From assembly GCA_022072025.1 (NCBI GenBank), contig JAJVIP010000010.1:1-64000 (forward strand): a stretch of DNA of 64,000 bases. The letters run 5' to 3'. The translations under genes were made by a program, and so were the position numbers. The notes below the pieces were generated by a model that saw only the letters and a list, made by a program, of their open reading frames with translations, made no database searches and was not told the DNA's origin. The first letter of the stretch is position 1. Each line of letters begins with the position of its first letter. Source of the stretch: Elusimicrobiota bacterium. GTDB taxonomy: Bacteria; Elusimicrobiota; Elusimicrobia; F11. Positions 24,794 through 33,629 of the stretch are shown piece after piece.

Positions 24794-25866
24794 TCTTGTG
24801 AATAAATAATTACTGGAGCCCACGGCCCGGAAAACTGAGCGGCGTAACTCGTCACAAATGCCGGTGGCATAGTGATTATATTAGCAACTGCCTGATTTCC
24901 AAAGAGATAAGCGTTACTTACATGCTGCGCGTTCATCCAGGTATCATGAATCTGGGAAACAGATTGCATACCAGGGACTGCACTGGCGGCTCTCATGGCT
25001 GGACTTCCCTGATGCCAAAACCCACCTCCTACTGCATCATTACTCCCAAATACATCCGTACCTGCAGGAGGACGATAATTTCCAGGTCCAATGGGATACG
25101 AATGATTTGGAGAATCCAAGGGGACTCCAGGAGTTGGATCAGCACCGTATCCAACTGATCTTGTAAAATAGGCATTCGCGGCCTCAGCCCCGAAGGTGAG
25201 GCCAGCGGCCGTCCAGACGCCTCTAGGATCTGCACCATGCGCCTTGGCAAGGCCCGCGCTGATTGCTGACTTTCCCATTCCCTTTACAACCCAATTTGCG
25301 TTGGTGTTTCCAATCCCTGAAAACGCTCCGGAGATAGCAGCTCCCTCCAAACCTCCACGTATTACCGATGTCAACATATTGCCTCCCGTTCTTCGTGCAA
25401 TGTACGCGGAGGACAATTCTCCCGAAACCGCTCCCCACCCCACAGCCGGACCGCCTACACCAAACGACGCGGCCGCGATCGCTTGACCGGCTAAAATGGC
25501 GCGACCGTTATCGAAAGAAGCAAGATATGCGCTTCCCAAAAAGGGATCAAAGGCTTGAAATGTAAGACCCGCAAATTCTTTGTGTTGGCCAATCCAATTT
25601 CCGGCTTTGTTGATCGATTTGCTTAGCCAACTGTGCCCTGTTGGGTCGACATTATTCATTGGATTGTTTCTGACGTATGCGTACCGATTCAGACTCTGAG
25701 GGTCCGTCGGAGCTTGCACGATATCGTCCGCGCTGATAAAGCGGCCGACGGCGGCGTCATAATATCGAGTAGGCAATATGAACCCAGTCACACCTACGGC
25801 GTGCGCCCTCAAATTTAAGGCGGTACAGAGTAACGTTGCAATTAACCACGATTTTCTTTTAATCAT
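24790..25866 (-). CDS. orphan Rhs core with its own signal peptide
   Basis: 358 aa. Residues 1-23 are a Sec signal peptide. Residues 30-80 hold the Rhs-associated core: RYYDAAVGRFISADD, SLNRYAYVRNNP, NVDPTGH. Normally this core follows hundreds of YD repeats; here there are none. The C-terminal part is a variable tip, with GSPAMRAASAVPGM and HDTWMNAQHVSN near the end. It may be a displaced Rhs tip, a secreted toxin, or a domesticated fragment. It is translationally coupled to the genes before and after it. Confidence 0.7.
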   Translation of the reverse strand: MIKRKSWLIATLLCTALNLRAHAVGVTGFILPTRYYDAAVGRFISADDIVQAPTDPQSLNRYAYVRNNPMNNVDPTGHSWLSKSINKAGNWIGQHKEFAGLTFQAFDPFLGSAYLASFDNGRAILAGQAIAAASFGVGGPAVGWGAVSGELSSAYIARRTGGNMLTSVIRGGLEGAAISGAFSGIGNTNANWVVKGMGKSAISAGLAKAHGADPRGVWTAAGLTFGAEAANAYFTRSVGYGADPTPGVPLDSPNHSYPIGPGNYRPPAGTDVFGSNDAVGGGFWHQGSPAMRAASAVPGMQSVSQIHDTWMNAQHVSNAYLFGNQAVANIITMPPAFVTSYAAQFSGPWAPVIIYSQE

Positions 25867-26858
25867 ATCTGCCTCCTGGCTGAATTAAATTGAGGGACAT
25901 CTTTGGGATGCACAAATCCCAGTTCATCAAGTTTCTTCGAACATTCTGCTGCCATCGCCAAATATTTTTCTGCCTCTGCGCCATTGGAACGCTTCGCCAT
26001 CATCCTGTTGGCGTTCGCCAAATTCATCCAAGCACCAGCAAGTTTTGGATTTAACTTTGTGGCTATCTCCAGATATGTAATTGCCTTAGACAACTGGCCT
26101 CTTTGTCCAAACCAGATGCCATTTACGGCAACCAAATCACCAAGCGATTTGCGGTAGGAAAGAGTTTGCAAATAGGCTCCGCTCTTACGACCACGCTCGC
26201 TCACCATAAAGTCTTTCGCGTAACCCTCATCGGGAACGTATCCACCATTGCTGGTGGTTTCTATATTTTGCTCCTTGAGATTGGGATCGACATAACGCAC
26301 AAAACTGTGGTCGGGTACGCTTACAGGATAAACTGGCCAACCAAGACGTTGCGCGACGGCAATATAAAGGACAGGCATGGTGAAACAATTGCCTCGTTTG
26401 GTATCTAGCACGTTGTTCAGAAAATAATATTCTGATTTTCGCGCAACAGATAAATCCCGAGTACCCTGGAATTTTTCATGAAGAAGTAAAACGGTATTGA
26501 GGCATCGAACTCTCTGATCGGGGTTTTTAGTCCCTTTGGCCAATCGGCGCACCTGATCTGCCAAAACATCAATCCTCGCTGAGTAGGAGGCGACATCGGT
26601 GTCGGGATATATTTCTTTCGCTAGAGTGAGGGAGATGATTCCGATGTCAACCTGGTCTTCCGGCATATTTAAAAGTTCGTAAACGGATGCTGGATTCTTT
26701 GGAGGAACTACTGAGGAGATAGCTGAAATATACGGGCTCGTTTTACGACGGGAAACGGCATTAGAAAATTGTCCGCGCCCAATCCACATCGCGGATCCAA
26801 TCAACAGGATTACAGCGATGCTTGCACAAACCATCCGGACATTTTTTAGACCCTTCAT
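25863..26858 (-). CDS. membrane-anchored transglutaminase-like/TPR protein
   Basis: 331 aa. An N-terminal hydrophobic segment (residues 8-26) anchors or exports it. Residues about 130-215 have the SirB1/transglutaminase-like core: RGNCFTMPVLY (Cys158) and VPDHSFVRYVD (His184). The C-terminus has TPR-like helices (GQLSKAITYLEIATKLNP and following). Such proteins may cleave or cross-link peptides or act as non-catalytic scaffolds. It heads the Rhs/lipoprotein unit and overlaps the Rhs start by ATGA. Confidence 0.7.
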   Translation of the reverse strand: MKGLKNVRMVCASIAVILLIGSAMWIGRGQFSNAVSRRKTSPYISAISSVVPPKNPASVYELLNMPEDQVDIGIISLTLAKEIYPDTDVASYSARIDVLADQVRRLAKGTKNPDQRVRCLNTVLLLHEKFQGTRDLSVARKSEYYFLNNVLDTKRGNCFTMPVLYIAVAQRLGWPVYPVSVPDHSFVRYVDPNLKEQNIETTSNGGYVPDEGYAKDFMVSERGRKSGAYLQTLSYRKSLGDLVAVNGIWFGQRGQLSKAITYLEIATKLNPKLAGAWMNLANANRMMAKRSNGAEAEKYLAMAAECSKKLDELGFVHPKDVPQFNSARRQI

Positions 26859-26901
26859 ACCTTGAAGGATCTCGTTTTACTGTGATGAATTGAAGAACAC
26901 T

Positions 26902-26971
26902 GCCGCATACCACCTCCGTGAAGAGAAGAGTGGCGCCCTGAGGGGGCCGGCTAACTACGCCGGAGAGCGGC
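26902..26971 (-). ncRNA. cloverleaf-like leader element
   Basis: An outer stem GCCGC/GCGGC (26902-26906, 26967-26971) encloses three arms: CCAC/GTGG (26910-26913, 26930-26933), CCC/GGG around 26936-26944, and CCGGC/GCCGG (26947-26951, 26959-26963). It lies 44 nt before the transglutaminase-like gene. A four-way junction in a 5' leader could be a riboswitch. The strand is inferred from the downstream gene; no known class was recognised. Confidence 0.35.
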
Positions 26972-27000
26972 CAAAAGTGATGAAGAGATTAACAAACGAA

Positions 27001-27038
27001 TGTAAATTTAGTGTAAGGCGGGTGTAAAACAATCGTAA
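27001..27038. promoter_or_regulatory. four TGTAA direct repeats, 11-nt period
   Basis: TGTAA begins at 27001, 27012 and 27023 and CGTAA at 27034, exactly 11 nt apart. Same-face direct repeats of this period are how PhoB/OmpR-family response regulators bind. They lie about 145-180 nt upstream of the transglutaminase-like gene and just past the end of the cyclase gene. Confidence 0.6.
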
Positions 27039-27042
27039 ATTT

Positions 27043-29214
27043 TTACTGATTTGAGGCTAAATTGAGGGAATCGCCGCCTGAAGAGCCGTTGCTTCCTAAA
27101 TCTTTCGTTCCTTTCAACTCGTAAATAACCACAGGTTCACTAAAACCTTCGAGATGTTGTGGAGGTAGAGCCAACACTACCACATCATCTTTCACATTTT
27201 TATACGTCGCCGGAGAAATTAAAACTTGGCTTTCCTGAGCCATATCTTCCAGCCGCGCCACCATATTCGGGGCGTCTCCAACTACCGTATATTCAGTTCT
27301 TTCTCCTGACTCAACGTTCCCTGCGATCACTTCACCTGAAGAGATTCCGATACCAATCGATATTTTTTCAGCATGGGCCCATCCATTTCGCTTATTCGTT
27401 CGCGTGATCGCATCCATAATGGCCGCTGCGCAAAGGACGGCTTTCTTATCAGGATCTGACCTATCAGGTAAAATCGGCAATCCGAAATTTGCCATCACAG
27501 CATCACCGATGAATTTATCAATTGCTCCACCATGTTGAATAACCGACTGCGAAACAACCTCACGAAATTCCTTCAGTAATTTCACAACAGACCGTGGATC
27601 CAACCGGGTACTAAGGGAAGTAAAGTGCCGAATATCGATCATCATCACAGTCACCCATGCTCGCTCCCCTTCTTCGTCGTCTCGAAAACTCTCCTTATTT
27701 CTTAGTACTTCTTCAGCTACAGCTCTTCCGGCATACGGAATCAGCGCGTTATTCTGTTCGTGAGTAAAGAAATTATCCAGCATGGTATTGGCTCGGTCAA
27801 TTAAGGTTTTGAGCCAAAAAAGATTTCGACCAACATAAGAAGAGTATCCAAGCTTTGAATTTCCAAGAGCAATCAAACCAATGAGACTATGGTCATGGCT
27901 TTTAAAGATCGGGAAACAGATATCCGCTTGAAGAATTTCCATTTCATCCCTGAGTTCCTGCCGATCCCAATCGGCCAAGATCCGATTTTTCAGGCGGTCG
28001 ATAAAGATTTCCCTTTTTTCCATTTTCAGGAATTGAATTAGGAGATGTTCTTCTTTTAGAAAAAACCCTTTCGCGTCGGCTGGCAATCCCCACTCTCGTA
28101 CAATTCGATAAAAAGGCTTTTTTGAGGCTTTCATCATCAGGCAGCCCGTTGAAAATCCTGCTTCCCCGTTCTGCAACCCTTCAAAAAGAGTCTTCAACAA
28201 ACCCTCCTTGTCCTGCGCCAGCGAAATCTTCTGCAATAAATCCTCAATTTTTTCAGCTTGCGCCGACCGATCACGAAAGAATATTCGATCCGTCACTTTC
28301 TGAATGTAAAACCGCCTTGGTAATACGACGAATGCGGTAACGATCGATCCGATACACAAGGCGACAATTTCACCAATGGAGATATTTTCGCCCTTCATAA
28401 TTTGATTCACGATCATTTGCATCGTCAGGAACGTAAAGCACATGATCATCGCCGTAAACAAATGGGATATGGTCTGACGAACACATTCTGTGATTTGATA
28501 AAGACGAGTTGATGTAACCGGAATAGCCATCACCATTAATGCAACTGTCGAGGCCGAGTATAGGGCGGGCAAACACTCTTTGGGCAGACTTTGGAATGGG
28601 GTGACCATATAGGATGCGAATGTTATTCCAACACATGCTGATGAGAATCCAATCAAAAGCAGACGATTTCTGTGTGCTTTTTCAGTGGCATTAAGTCCAG
28701 TTTTAACGACGAGGATCAAACCCCATATGATCGGAATTGCAAATACGGTAATGAGCCCAGAAAAACCGCTCACAAACCTCGGCACCGTTAACCCATGCAC
28801 TGTTAATGGAGCGAACAAATTTTCCTGAAATGAAAACAAATAAAACCCGCCTGAAAATACATATGCCAATTGCATTAGGTGTTCAGACGGTTTGGATATC
28901 ATCGCACCTCTTTCATTCCGCCCGGGGTGGTTCAAGGTCCGAAGTATCTGGTGAAACAGTAGGGGTGGGATCAACAAAAGACATGCCAAATGGGTGTGCC
29001 ACCAGAACTGATCAGCGGCCCCCGCACCAGACAAGTCCAGAAAAACAAATGAGAAAGCGGCCATCCCTATGACCGTACAAAGGGTCGCAAAAATTCGATT
29101 TGCTTTTCTCTGGTGAGTATTTAAAAGCACCCACGCGCTCAGCATAATGTTCAGAACTGCTGAGACAAAAATAGCAATCGACGCGAGATTTCTCGGCGAA
29201 TATGAGAACTCCAT
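27043..29214 (-). CDS. membrane adenylate cyclase with GAF-like middle
   Basis: 723 aa. Residues 1-320 contain about eight membrane helices, of the type seen in the N-termini of sensor kinases. Residues 330-490 look GAF-like. The C-terminal class III cyclase domain is complete: MMIDIRHF (Asp527), DKFIGDAVMANFG (Lys567, Asp571), and VVGDAPNMVARLE (Asp647, Asn650, Arg654). The Lys/Asp purine pair predicts cAMP. It is the last gene after the FadL/PilZ-HMGR/kinase/receiver set, 112 nt downstream of the receiver, so the unit joins lipid-type uptake to cAMP output. Confidence 0.88.
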   Translation of the reverse strand: MEFSYSPRNLASIAIFVSAVLNIMLSAWVLLNTHQRKANRIFATLCTVIGMAAFSFVFLDLSGAGAADQFWWHTHLACLLLIPPLLFHQILRTLNHPGRNERGAMISKPSEHLMQLAYVFSGGFYLFSFQENLFAPLTVHGLTVPRFVSGFSGLITVFAIPIIWGLILVVKTGLNATEKAHRNRLLLIGFSSACVGITFASYMVTPFQSLPKECLPALYSASTVALMVMAIPVTSTRLYQITECVRQTISHLFTAMIMCFTFLTMQMIVNQIMKGENISIGEIVALCIGSIVTAFVVLPRRFYIQKVTDRIFFRDRSAQAEKIEDLLQKISLAQDKEGLLKTLFEGLQNGEAGFSTGCLMMKASKKPFYRIVREWGLPADAKGFFLKEEHLLIQFLKMEKREIFIDRLKNRILADWDRQELRDEMEILQADICFPIFKSHDHSLIGLIALGNSKLGYSSYVGRNLFWLKTLIDRANTMLDNFFTHEQNNALIPYAGRAVAEEVLRNKESFRDDEEGERAWVTVMMIDIRHFTSLSTRLDPRSVVKLLKEFREVVSQSVIQHGGAIDKFIGDAVMANFGLPILPDRSDPDKKAVLCAAAIMDAITRTNKRNGWAHAEKISIGIGISSGEVIAGNVESGERTEYTVVGDAPNMVARLEDMAQESQVLISPATYKNVKDDVVVLALPPQHLEGFSEPVVIYELKGTKDLGSNGSSGGDSLNLASNQ

Positions 29215-29326
29215 CCCCTAAGGGTTACCGCTTAGCGGTTGAAGTGCAAGAATTTTTGTTTTTTATTGTTGGTAATGAAAAACAGCACGAGAAATCGCTG
29301 GTTTTCCGAAGGACTTACAGGGGGTC

Positions 29327-29848
29327 TTAACTCGAAGATTTTGTATCGGAGGATTTAAACCGTTTTTCCTTCACCGACATCTCGTCAAGGTACTTGGCCA
29401 GGCTTGGAGTCAACATCTGATACTTTTGGCTTAACGCAAACGCAACCAGTGCCGTGAGGTTGTTGAACATTCTCTCGTTCGCTTCAAGTTTATTCGCGAA
29501 AAGAGGCTCCTCTTGCCTCGACAATATATACGCGTTGTAAAATTGTGACCCCAAATCATCTTTTGAGCTCATGTGAACGCTGTTGCCCACAACCGGAAGG
29601 TCACGAAGTTCCTTGTGCAACCGCATTTCTTGGAAAATCTCGTGCCCATTTTTATTTGGCAATTCCAAATCAAGCACCACCAAATGCGGGCGAAATTCGA
29701 GCATCTTGGAAATAGCCTTGGATCCGTCATGAACCATTTCCACGGTGAGCCCATGATCCTCAAAATCAGCGGCAATAATATTCGCCGTATCCTCATCATC
29801 CTCAATAATTAAAATCTTAAAAGTTGCGCTAGACCCCACCGGATTCAT
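29327..29848 (-). CDS. response regulator (receiver plus helical tail)
   Basis: 173 aa; receiver domain with acidic pair EDDED (16-20) and phospho-acceptor Asp60 (VVLDLELPNKNG). The usual Lys of receivers is not in the normal place, and the C-terminal 70 residues are helical with no DNA-binding domain. It overlaps the kinase gene by 20 nt, so it is the kinase's likely partner. Confidence 0.85.
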   Translation of the reverse strand: MNPVGSSATFKILIIEDDEDTANIIAADFEDHGLTVEMVHDGSKAISKMLEFRPHLVVLDLELPNKNGHEIFQEMRLHKELRDLPVVGNSVHMSSKDDLGSQFYNAYILSRQEEPLFANKLEANERMFNNLTALVAFALSQKYQMLTPSLAKYLDEMSVKEKRFKSSDTKSSS

Positions 29849-31952
29849 TCGCTAATCCTCCTTTCAATGGCTGCTTAACATCCTGAACATAATCCGAAAC
29901 GGCTGGAATTTCAAGTATAAATCGCGCACCCAGGGGATTTTGAGAATTTTCGGCAAAAATATTGCCTTTATGCATTTGAATTATCCTCAAAGCGTTCGAA
30001 AGTCCCAACCCTCCCATACCTTCCTTCCCGTTTTTGATTTGGAACCGCTCCTTGAAAATGTTTTGAAGGTGTTCTTCTGGAATCGTATCTCCTTCATTTG
30101 TGAATTCAATTCGGTAGTTCCCATTTTCTCTTTTTCCAACAACCTGAATCGAGCCATCTTCCGGCGTGTACCGCAACGCATTGCTAATCAAAATCTCAAA
30201 AACGGATTTTAGGTCACCGGAATGCCCCAAGAGATTGGTTAAATCCAGATCGCGCAGATCCTTGGTCAAGCTGATTCTCTTTTCCTTTATTGATATTTCG
30301 TGAGAGCCTAGCCCTTCCGAAATAATTTTATCGATATCAATCGGAATCAATTCATACTTATCGCGCAAGGCCTCATCTGCAATTCTTGAATCTTGCAGCA
30401 AGAAATTCAAAAACTCACCGAGTTTTTTCATCGTCTTTTCGATTCTCGGAACAACTCTTTCCAGGCCTGAATCCATGCCATTTTGAGACGCCCTTCTTAC
30501 AAGGAAATCAACGCCAGAGTTCAAGGGTTTTAGTGACTGATTCAGTGTATGCGCCCAATTAATAGTTTCTTTCGCAGCTCTTGAAACGGCCAACACATAG
30601 CGGAGTGCGGTGCTGGTTTCGGTCACTATGATGTTTAGCCGGTTGATATCGCTGACAAAATAAGGATGGCCATCGGTCTTGACGCCCAACGTTAATAGCC
30701 CTGAAACTCGGTCCAAAACAATGAGTGGTGCTATAACTTCAGCTTCTAGACGGTTGAAAGTTGCCTCAATTTGGGCATATGCATCCTTGTCCAGGAATCC
30801 TTCAGCTTCGCTTTTCACTAATACCTGTTTATGAGCCTCAAGATACTTGATCAGAGGATCGGATGCTTCAATCGGATCAACAATCCTTTTTGAAAGTCCA
30901 ATCTGGCCTTCGACTTGAAATATATTTTTGTCGTGCTCTAGAATCAATACAGCACACTGATTTGTGGGGAACTCATCCCGCGAAATTTGAGTAACAGTTT
31001 CCGCAAGATCAAAAATCTTATACCCAGCTTCTTTAATGCGATCAGATAGTGTTCGAATGCGTTCTATTCTCTTGGGATCGGCCACGCCACTATGGATACG
31101 AAGAGTGGTTATCCATTCATAAATTCTTGATTGAATAAGCGGGACAATCAAACACATTCCAAATACGACAACACCAATTCGAGAACTGCCAGTCAGAATT
31201 AAAATAGCCCCGAAACAAGCTAGCCCAGTGAGCCCCGAAGACAGTAAATATTTTGTCGCTTCTCTAAATAACAATCTTAAATCCCATAGCCTGTATCGAA
31301 GAATGGCGTAAGACATGATTAACCCGTAACTAATCGTGAAAAAATTATCAATCGGAGGCGCATTAATATCCAAAACCAAACTGAAATAAAGGGTCCCTCC
31401 GGTAACGAGAATGAAGTATGCGAGCAGAAAATATTTAACCTGGTTTCGTTTCGCCGCCTTGCTCTGTTGCATGAACTGCCACAAAATGAAAACACAGTAA
31501 GAAACGCATGCCGTATACAGACCCGTGAATACATACCAAAGAGTGGCCGGCTCTGCGATGCTCCGGTAGTCAAATCCCCTTATGACCTCTTTTATAAACC
31601 ACGGTCTTAATGCTGGAATCCAATTTAAAATCAGGAAAAAAGCAGAGCCTGAATAACTCAAGAACAGGATTCTTTTTCTTTTTTGATAGGTATTTGTGAA
31701 GGTGAGAAGAAAATGGAGGTAAAAGCTAGGGGCGAGGCAAGCTCCCGTGTAAAGGATTAGATCGAATGCATAGGCGTATTTATGATCAAAATAACTTTCG
31801 CCTAAACATCCCAGCACCCAAAGACAAATACTGAAACTTACTAGACCGAATCGCTTTCCAAGATCCCGATTATCTGCCTTTCTCCAAACGATCGTGCCAA
31901 CGGCGGTTGTAAATATTAAAGCTACCGAGGCGGAGAAGGCGTAAAAATTCAA
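29829..31952 (-). CDS. multi-pass sensor histidine kinase
   Basis: 707 aa. Residues 1-280 hold about eight membrane helices like those of the cyclase downstream; 290-450 are GAF-like. The kinase core has a divergent H-box NWAHTLNQSLKPL (His468), N-box ISNALRYTPEDG (Asn591) and G-box GMGGLGLSNAL (645-655). It overlaps the PilZ-HMGR gene by ATGA and the receiver by 20 nt. The H-box lacks the usual H-E-x-R, so autophosphorylation needs testing. The ligand may be lipid-like given the FadL gene, which is inference. Confidence 0.85.
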   Translation of the reverse strand: MNFYAFSASVALIFTTAVGTIVWRKADNRDLGKRFGLVSFSICLWVLGCLGESYFDHKYAYAFDLILYTGACLAPSFYLHFLLTFTNTYQKRKRILFLSYSGSAFFLILNWIPALRPWFIKEVIRGFDYRSIAEPATLWYVFTGLYTACVSYCVFILWQFMQQSKAAKRNQVKYFLLAYFILVTGGTLYFSLVLDINAPPIDNFFTISYGLIMSYAILRYRLWDLRLLFREATKYLLSSGLTGLACFGAILILTGSSRIGVVVFGMCLIVPLIQSRIYEWITTLRIHSGVADPKRIERIRTLSDRIKEAGYKIFDLAETVTQISRDEFPTNQCAVLILEHDKNIFQVEGQIGLSKRIVDPIEASDPLIKYLEAHKQVLVKSEAEGFLDKDAYAQIEATFNRLEAEVIAPLIVLDRVSGLLTLGVKTDGHPYFVSDINRLNIIVTETSTALRYVLAVSRAAKETINWAHTLNQSLKPLNSGVDFLVRRASQNGMDSGLERVVPRIEKTMKKLGEFLNFLLQDSRIADEALRDKYELIPIDIDKIISEGLGSHEISIKEKRISLTKDLRDLDLTNLLGHSGDLKSVFEILISNALRYTPEDGSIQVVGKRENGNYRIEFTNEGDTIPEEHLQNIFKERFQIKNGKEGMGGLGLSNALRIIQMHKGNIFAENSQNPLGARFILEIPAVSDYVQDVKQPLKGGLANESGGV

Positions 31953-33607
31953 TCTTGTTCCTCTGAATCAGCCACCTTGCGTGATCGTAAAGCAAGGTCG
32001 GCGGCGGCAAACTCCCCACTCGCTAAAGCACCGCATATCGAAATTTCTCCGGCCAATAGAATTGCAGCCACGATTTCAGCGAATTTCTTTGCTTTCCCTG
32101 CACCATAGCATCCCATTAACTTAAGAGCCTCCTGCTGAGGAGGAAGGGAAGTTCCGCCACCAACAGTTCCAACAAGAAGTTGCGGAAATTTCGTTGTCAC
32201 TTTTAAATCTCCTGAGGCAATCACCTCAAACGTCAGTATACCGTGACTTCCATTAACGACTTGAGCGACATCTTGCCCTGTTGCGATAAAAATACCGGCC
32301 AGTCCATTCGCGAAATGAGCATTGATGCCGATCATGCCGGCCTGCATCCCGCTTAACAGTGCGGAATACCAAAACGCATAGACATCTTCCGGCTCTGCTC
32401 GCATATAACGCTTTACTAAGGCTCTCGGAAGGATAACCTCTGCAGTGACGTCTTTTCCATAGCCCATGATGAAATTGTAAAAGGACGGTTTTTTGTCCGA
32501 CGAGAAGTTAGACCGCAAGAAATATGCCTGAGGTTTTACCTGATCGACGATCCAGCGACAGGCATGATCTGTGGCAATATTGATCATATTTAGACCCATC
32601 GCATCACCCGTAGTGTAGGCGAAATTCAAAGCCACTCTATTTCCTATCGGGAATGCAGTGATTCTTATCAATCGCCCGAAACGCGTGGTTTCCTGGGCTT
32701 TAAGTTTTATTACACTGTCATTTTCTTTTATCCACGCGATAAACCGTACGCTTTCATTGAGATTCTTAAATGTGAAAACTGGGTCAAGGTGCAACTCGTC
32801 TTTATGGATTGTGACCCGCGCGCCTCCTGCTTCGTTCACCAATAATGCCCCTCTATGATAGGACTCAACCATGGTTCCCTGCGTCGTCGCAATTGGGACA
32901 TAAAATAGACCTTGGGCATATTGCCCCTGAACCAATATCGGACCGGCGATGCCAAGTGGGACGCTTGTAATCCCCACGAGATTTTCAATGTTTTGATTCA
33001 ACTTGGTCGACTCGTATGGGAAATTGGAAATGTGCTTCAATTGGCTCCCAGTTTTTGCCTCTAACCACCGCACCCTTCTGCTGACCGCAGAAAGTTGATA
33101 ATCACGTTCTTTTTTCTTGCGCGGTAACATCTCTGAGAAGCCGACAATTCCAGTATTGTTGCGTCGATTTTTTAGGATCCTTTTATTTTTGGTGCTGGAT
33201 TCTTCCTTCTTTCGTCGATCCTCTGCATTTGTCCTTTGATCCAATAGCATCTCGCGAGTATCCGTAGGTCGATTTACATATTTCTTGAAAGTTTCTTCTT
33301 CAACACTATTTTGAAAAGACAAGAACTGAACACCATAAATTTTCCGCTCATCATTTCGCCAAACAATTTTTCCAATCCCTTTGACGATTTGTTGCGACTG
33401 CGGCAGAATCGCTTCAATGTTGATTGTCTCAACTCCAGGAATTGAAGTGTCTGTGGTCAAGCTTAAACCGGTTTCACTGATATTTTTTGTGGAACCCATT
33501 TGAAAGGATACTCCATCGTTAGTTGAGTTATTGAGCTCAACTCGAATCGGTAACCTTTCAACCAGCCTAAGCGCCCGGCGTCTATTATGAGGGGATTGAA
33601 TCTCCAT
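31949..33607 (-). CDS. PilZ domain fused to HMG-CoA-reductase-like domain, two catalytic residues changed
   Basis: 552 aa. Residues 1-110 are a PilZ domain (NRRRALR at 8-14 and NISETG at 42-47). Residues 190-540 are HMG-CoA-reductase-like: ENLVGITSVPLGIAGP, DKKP (Lys372/373), TTGDAMGLNM (335), ATGQDVAQV (Asp446). The catalytic Glu of ATTEG is Gln243 (ATTQG), and the C-terminal S-H-x-x-H-N-R segment is replaced by AADLALRSR, so the catalytic His is lost. Lys and Asp remain. It is probably no ordinary mevalonate enzyme; it may bind CoA thioesters under c-di-GMP control. First strongly coupled partner of the kinase gene. Confidence 0.8.
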   Translation of the reverse strand: MEIQSPHNRRRALRLVERLPIRVELNNSTNDGVSFQMGSTKNISETGLSLTTDTSIPGVETINIEAILPQSQQIVKGIGKIVWRNDERKIYGVQFLSFQNSVEEETFKKYVNRPTDTREMLLDQRTNAEDRRKKEESSTKNKRILKNRRNNTGIVGFSEMLPRKKKERDYQLSAVSRRVRWLEAKTGSQLKHISNFPYESTKLNQNIENLVGITSVPLGIAGPILVQGQYAQGLFYVPIATTQGTMVESYHRGALLVNEAGGARVTIHKDELHLDPVFTFKNLNESVRFIAWIKENDSVIKLKAQETTRFGRLIRITAFPIGNRVALNFAYTTGDAMGLNMINIATDHACRWIVDQVKPQAYFLRSNFSSDKKPSFYNFIMGYGKDVTAEVILPRALVKRYMRAEPEDVYAFWYSALLSGMQAGMIGINAHFANGLAGIFIATGQDVAQVVNGSHGILTFEVIASGDLKVTTKFPQLLVGTVGGGTSLPPQQEALKLMGCYGAGKAKKFAEIVAAILLAGEISICGALASGEFAAADLALRSRKVADSEEQD

Positions 33608-33629
33608 CGTACCTTCCTCCAGAAATTAA

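Noticed and set aside
26951-26963. GGCTAACTACG resembling part of 16S rRNA
   Set aside because: Only a short match inside a hairpin; no rRNA context.
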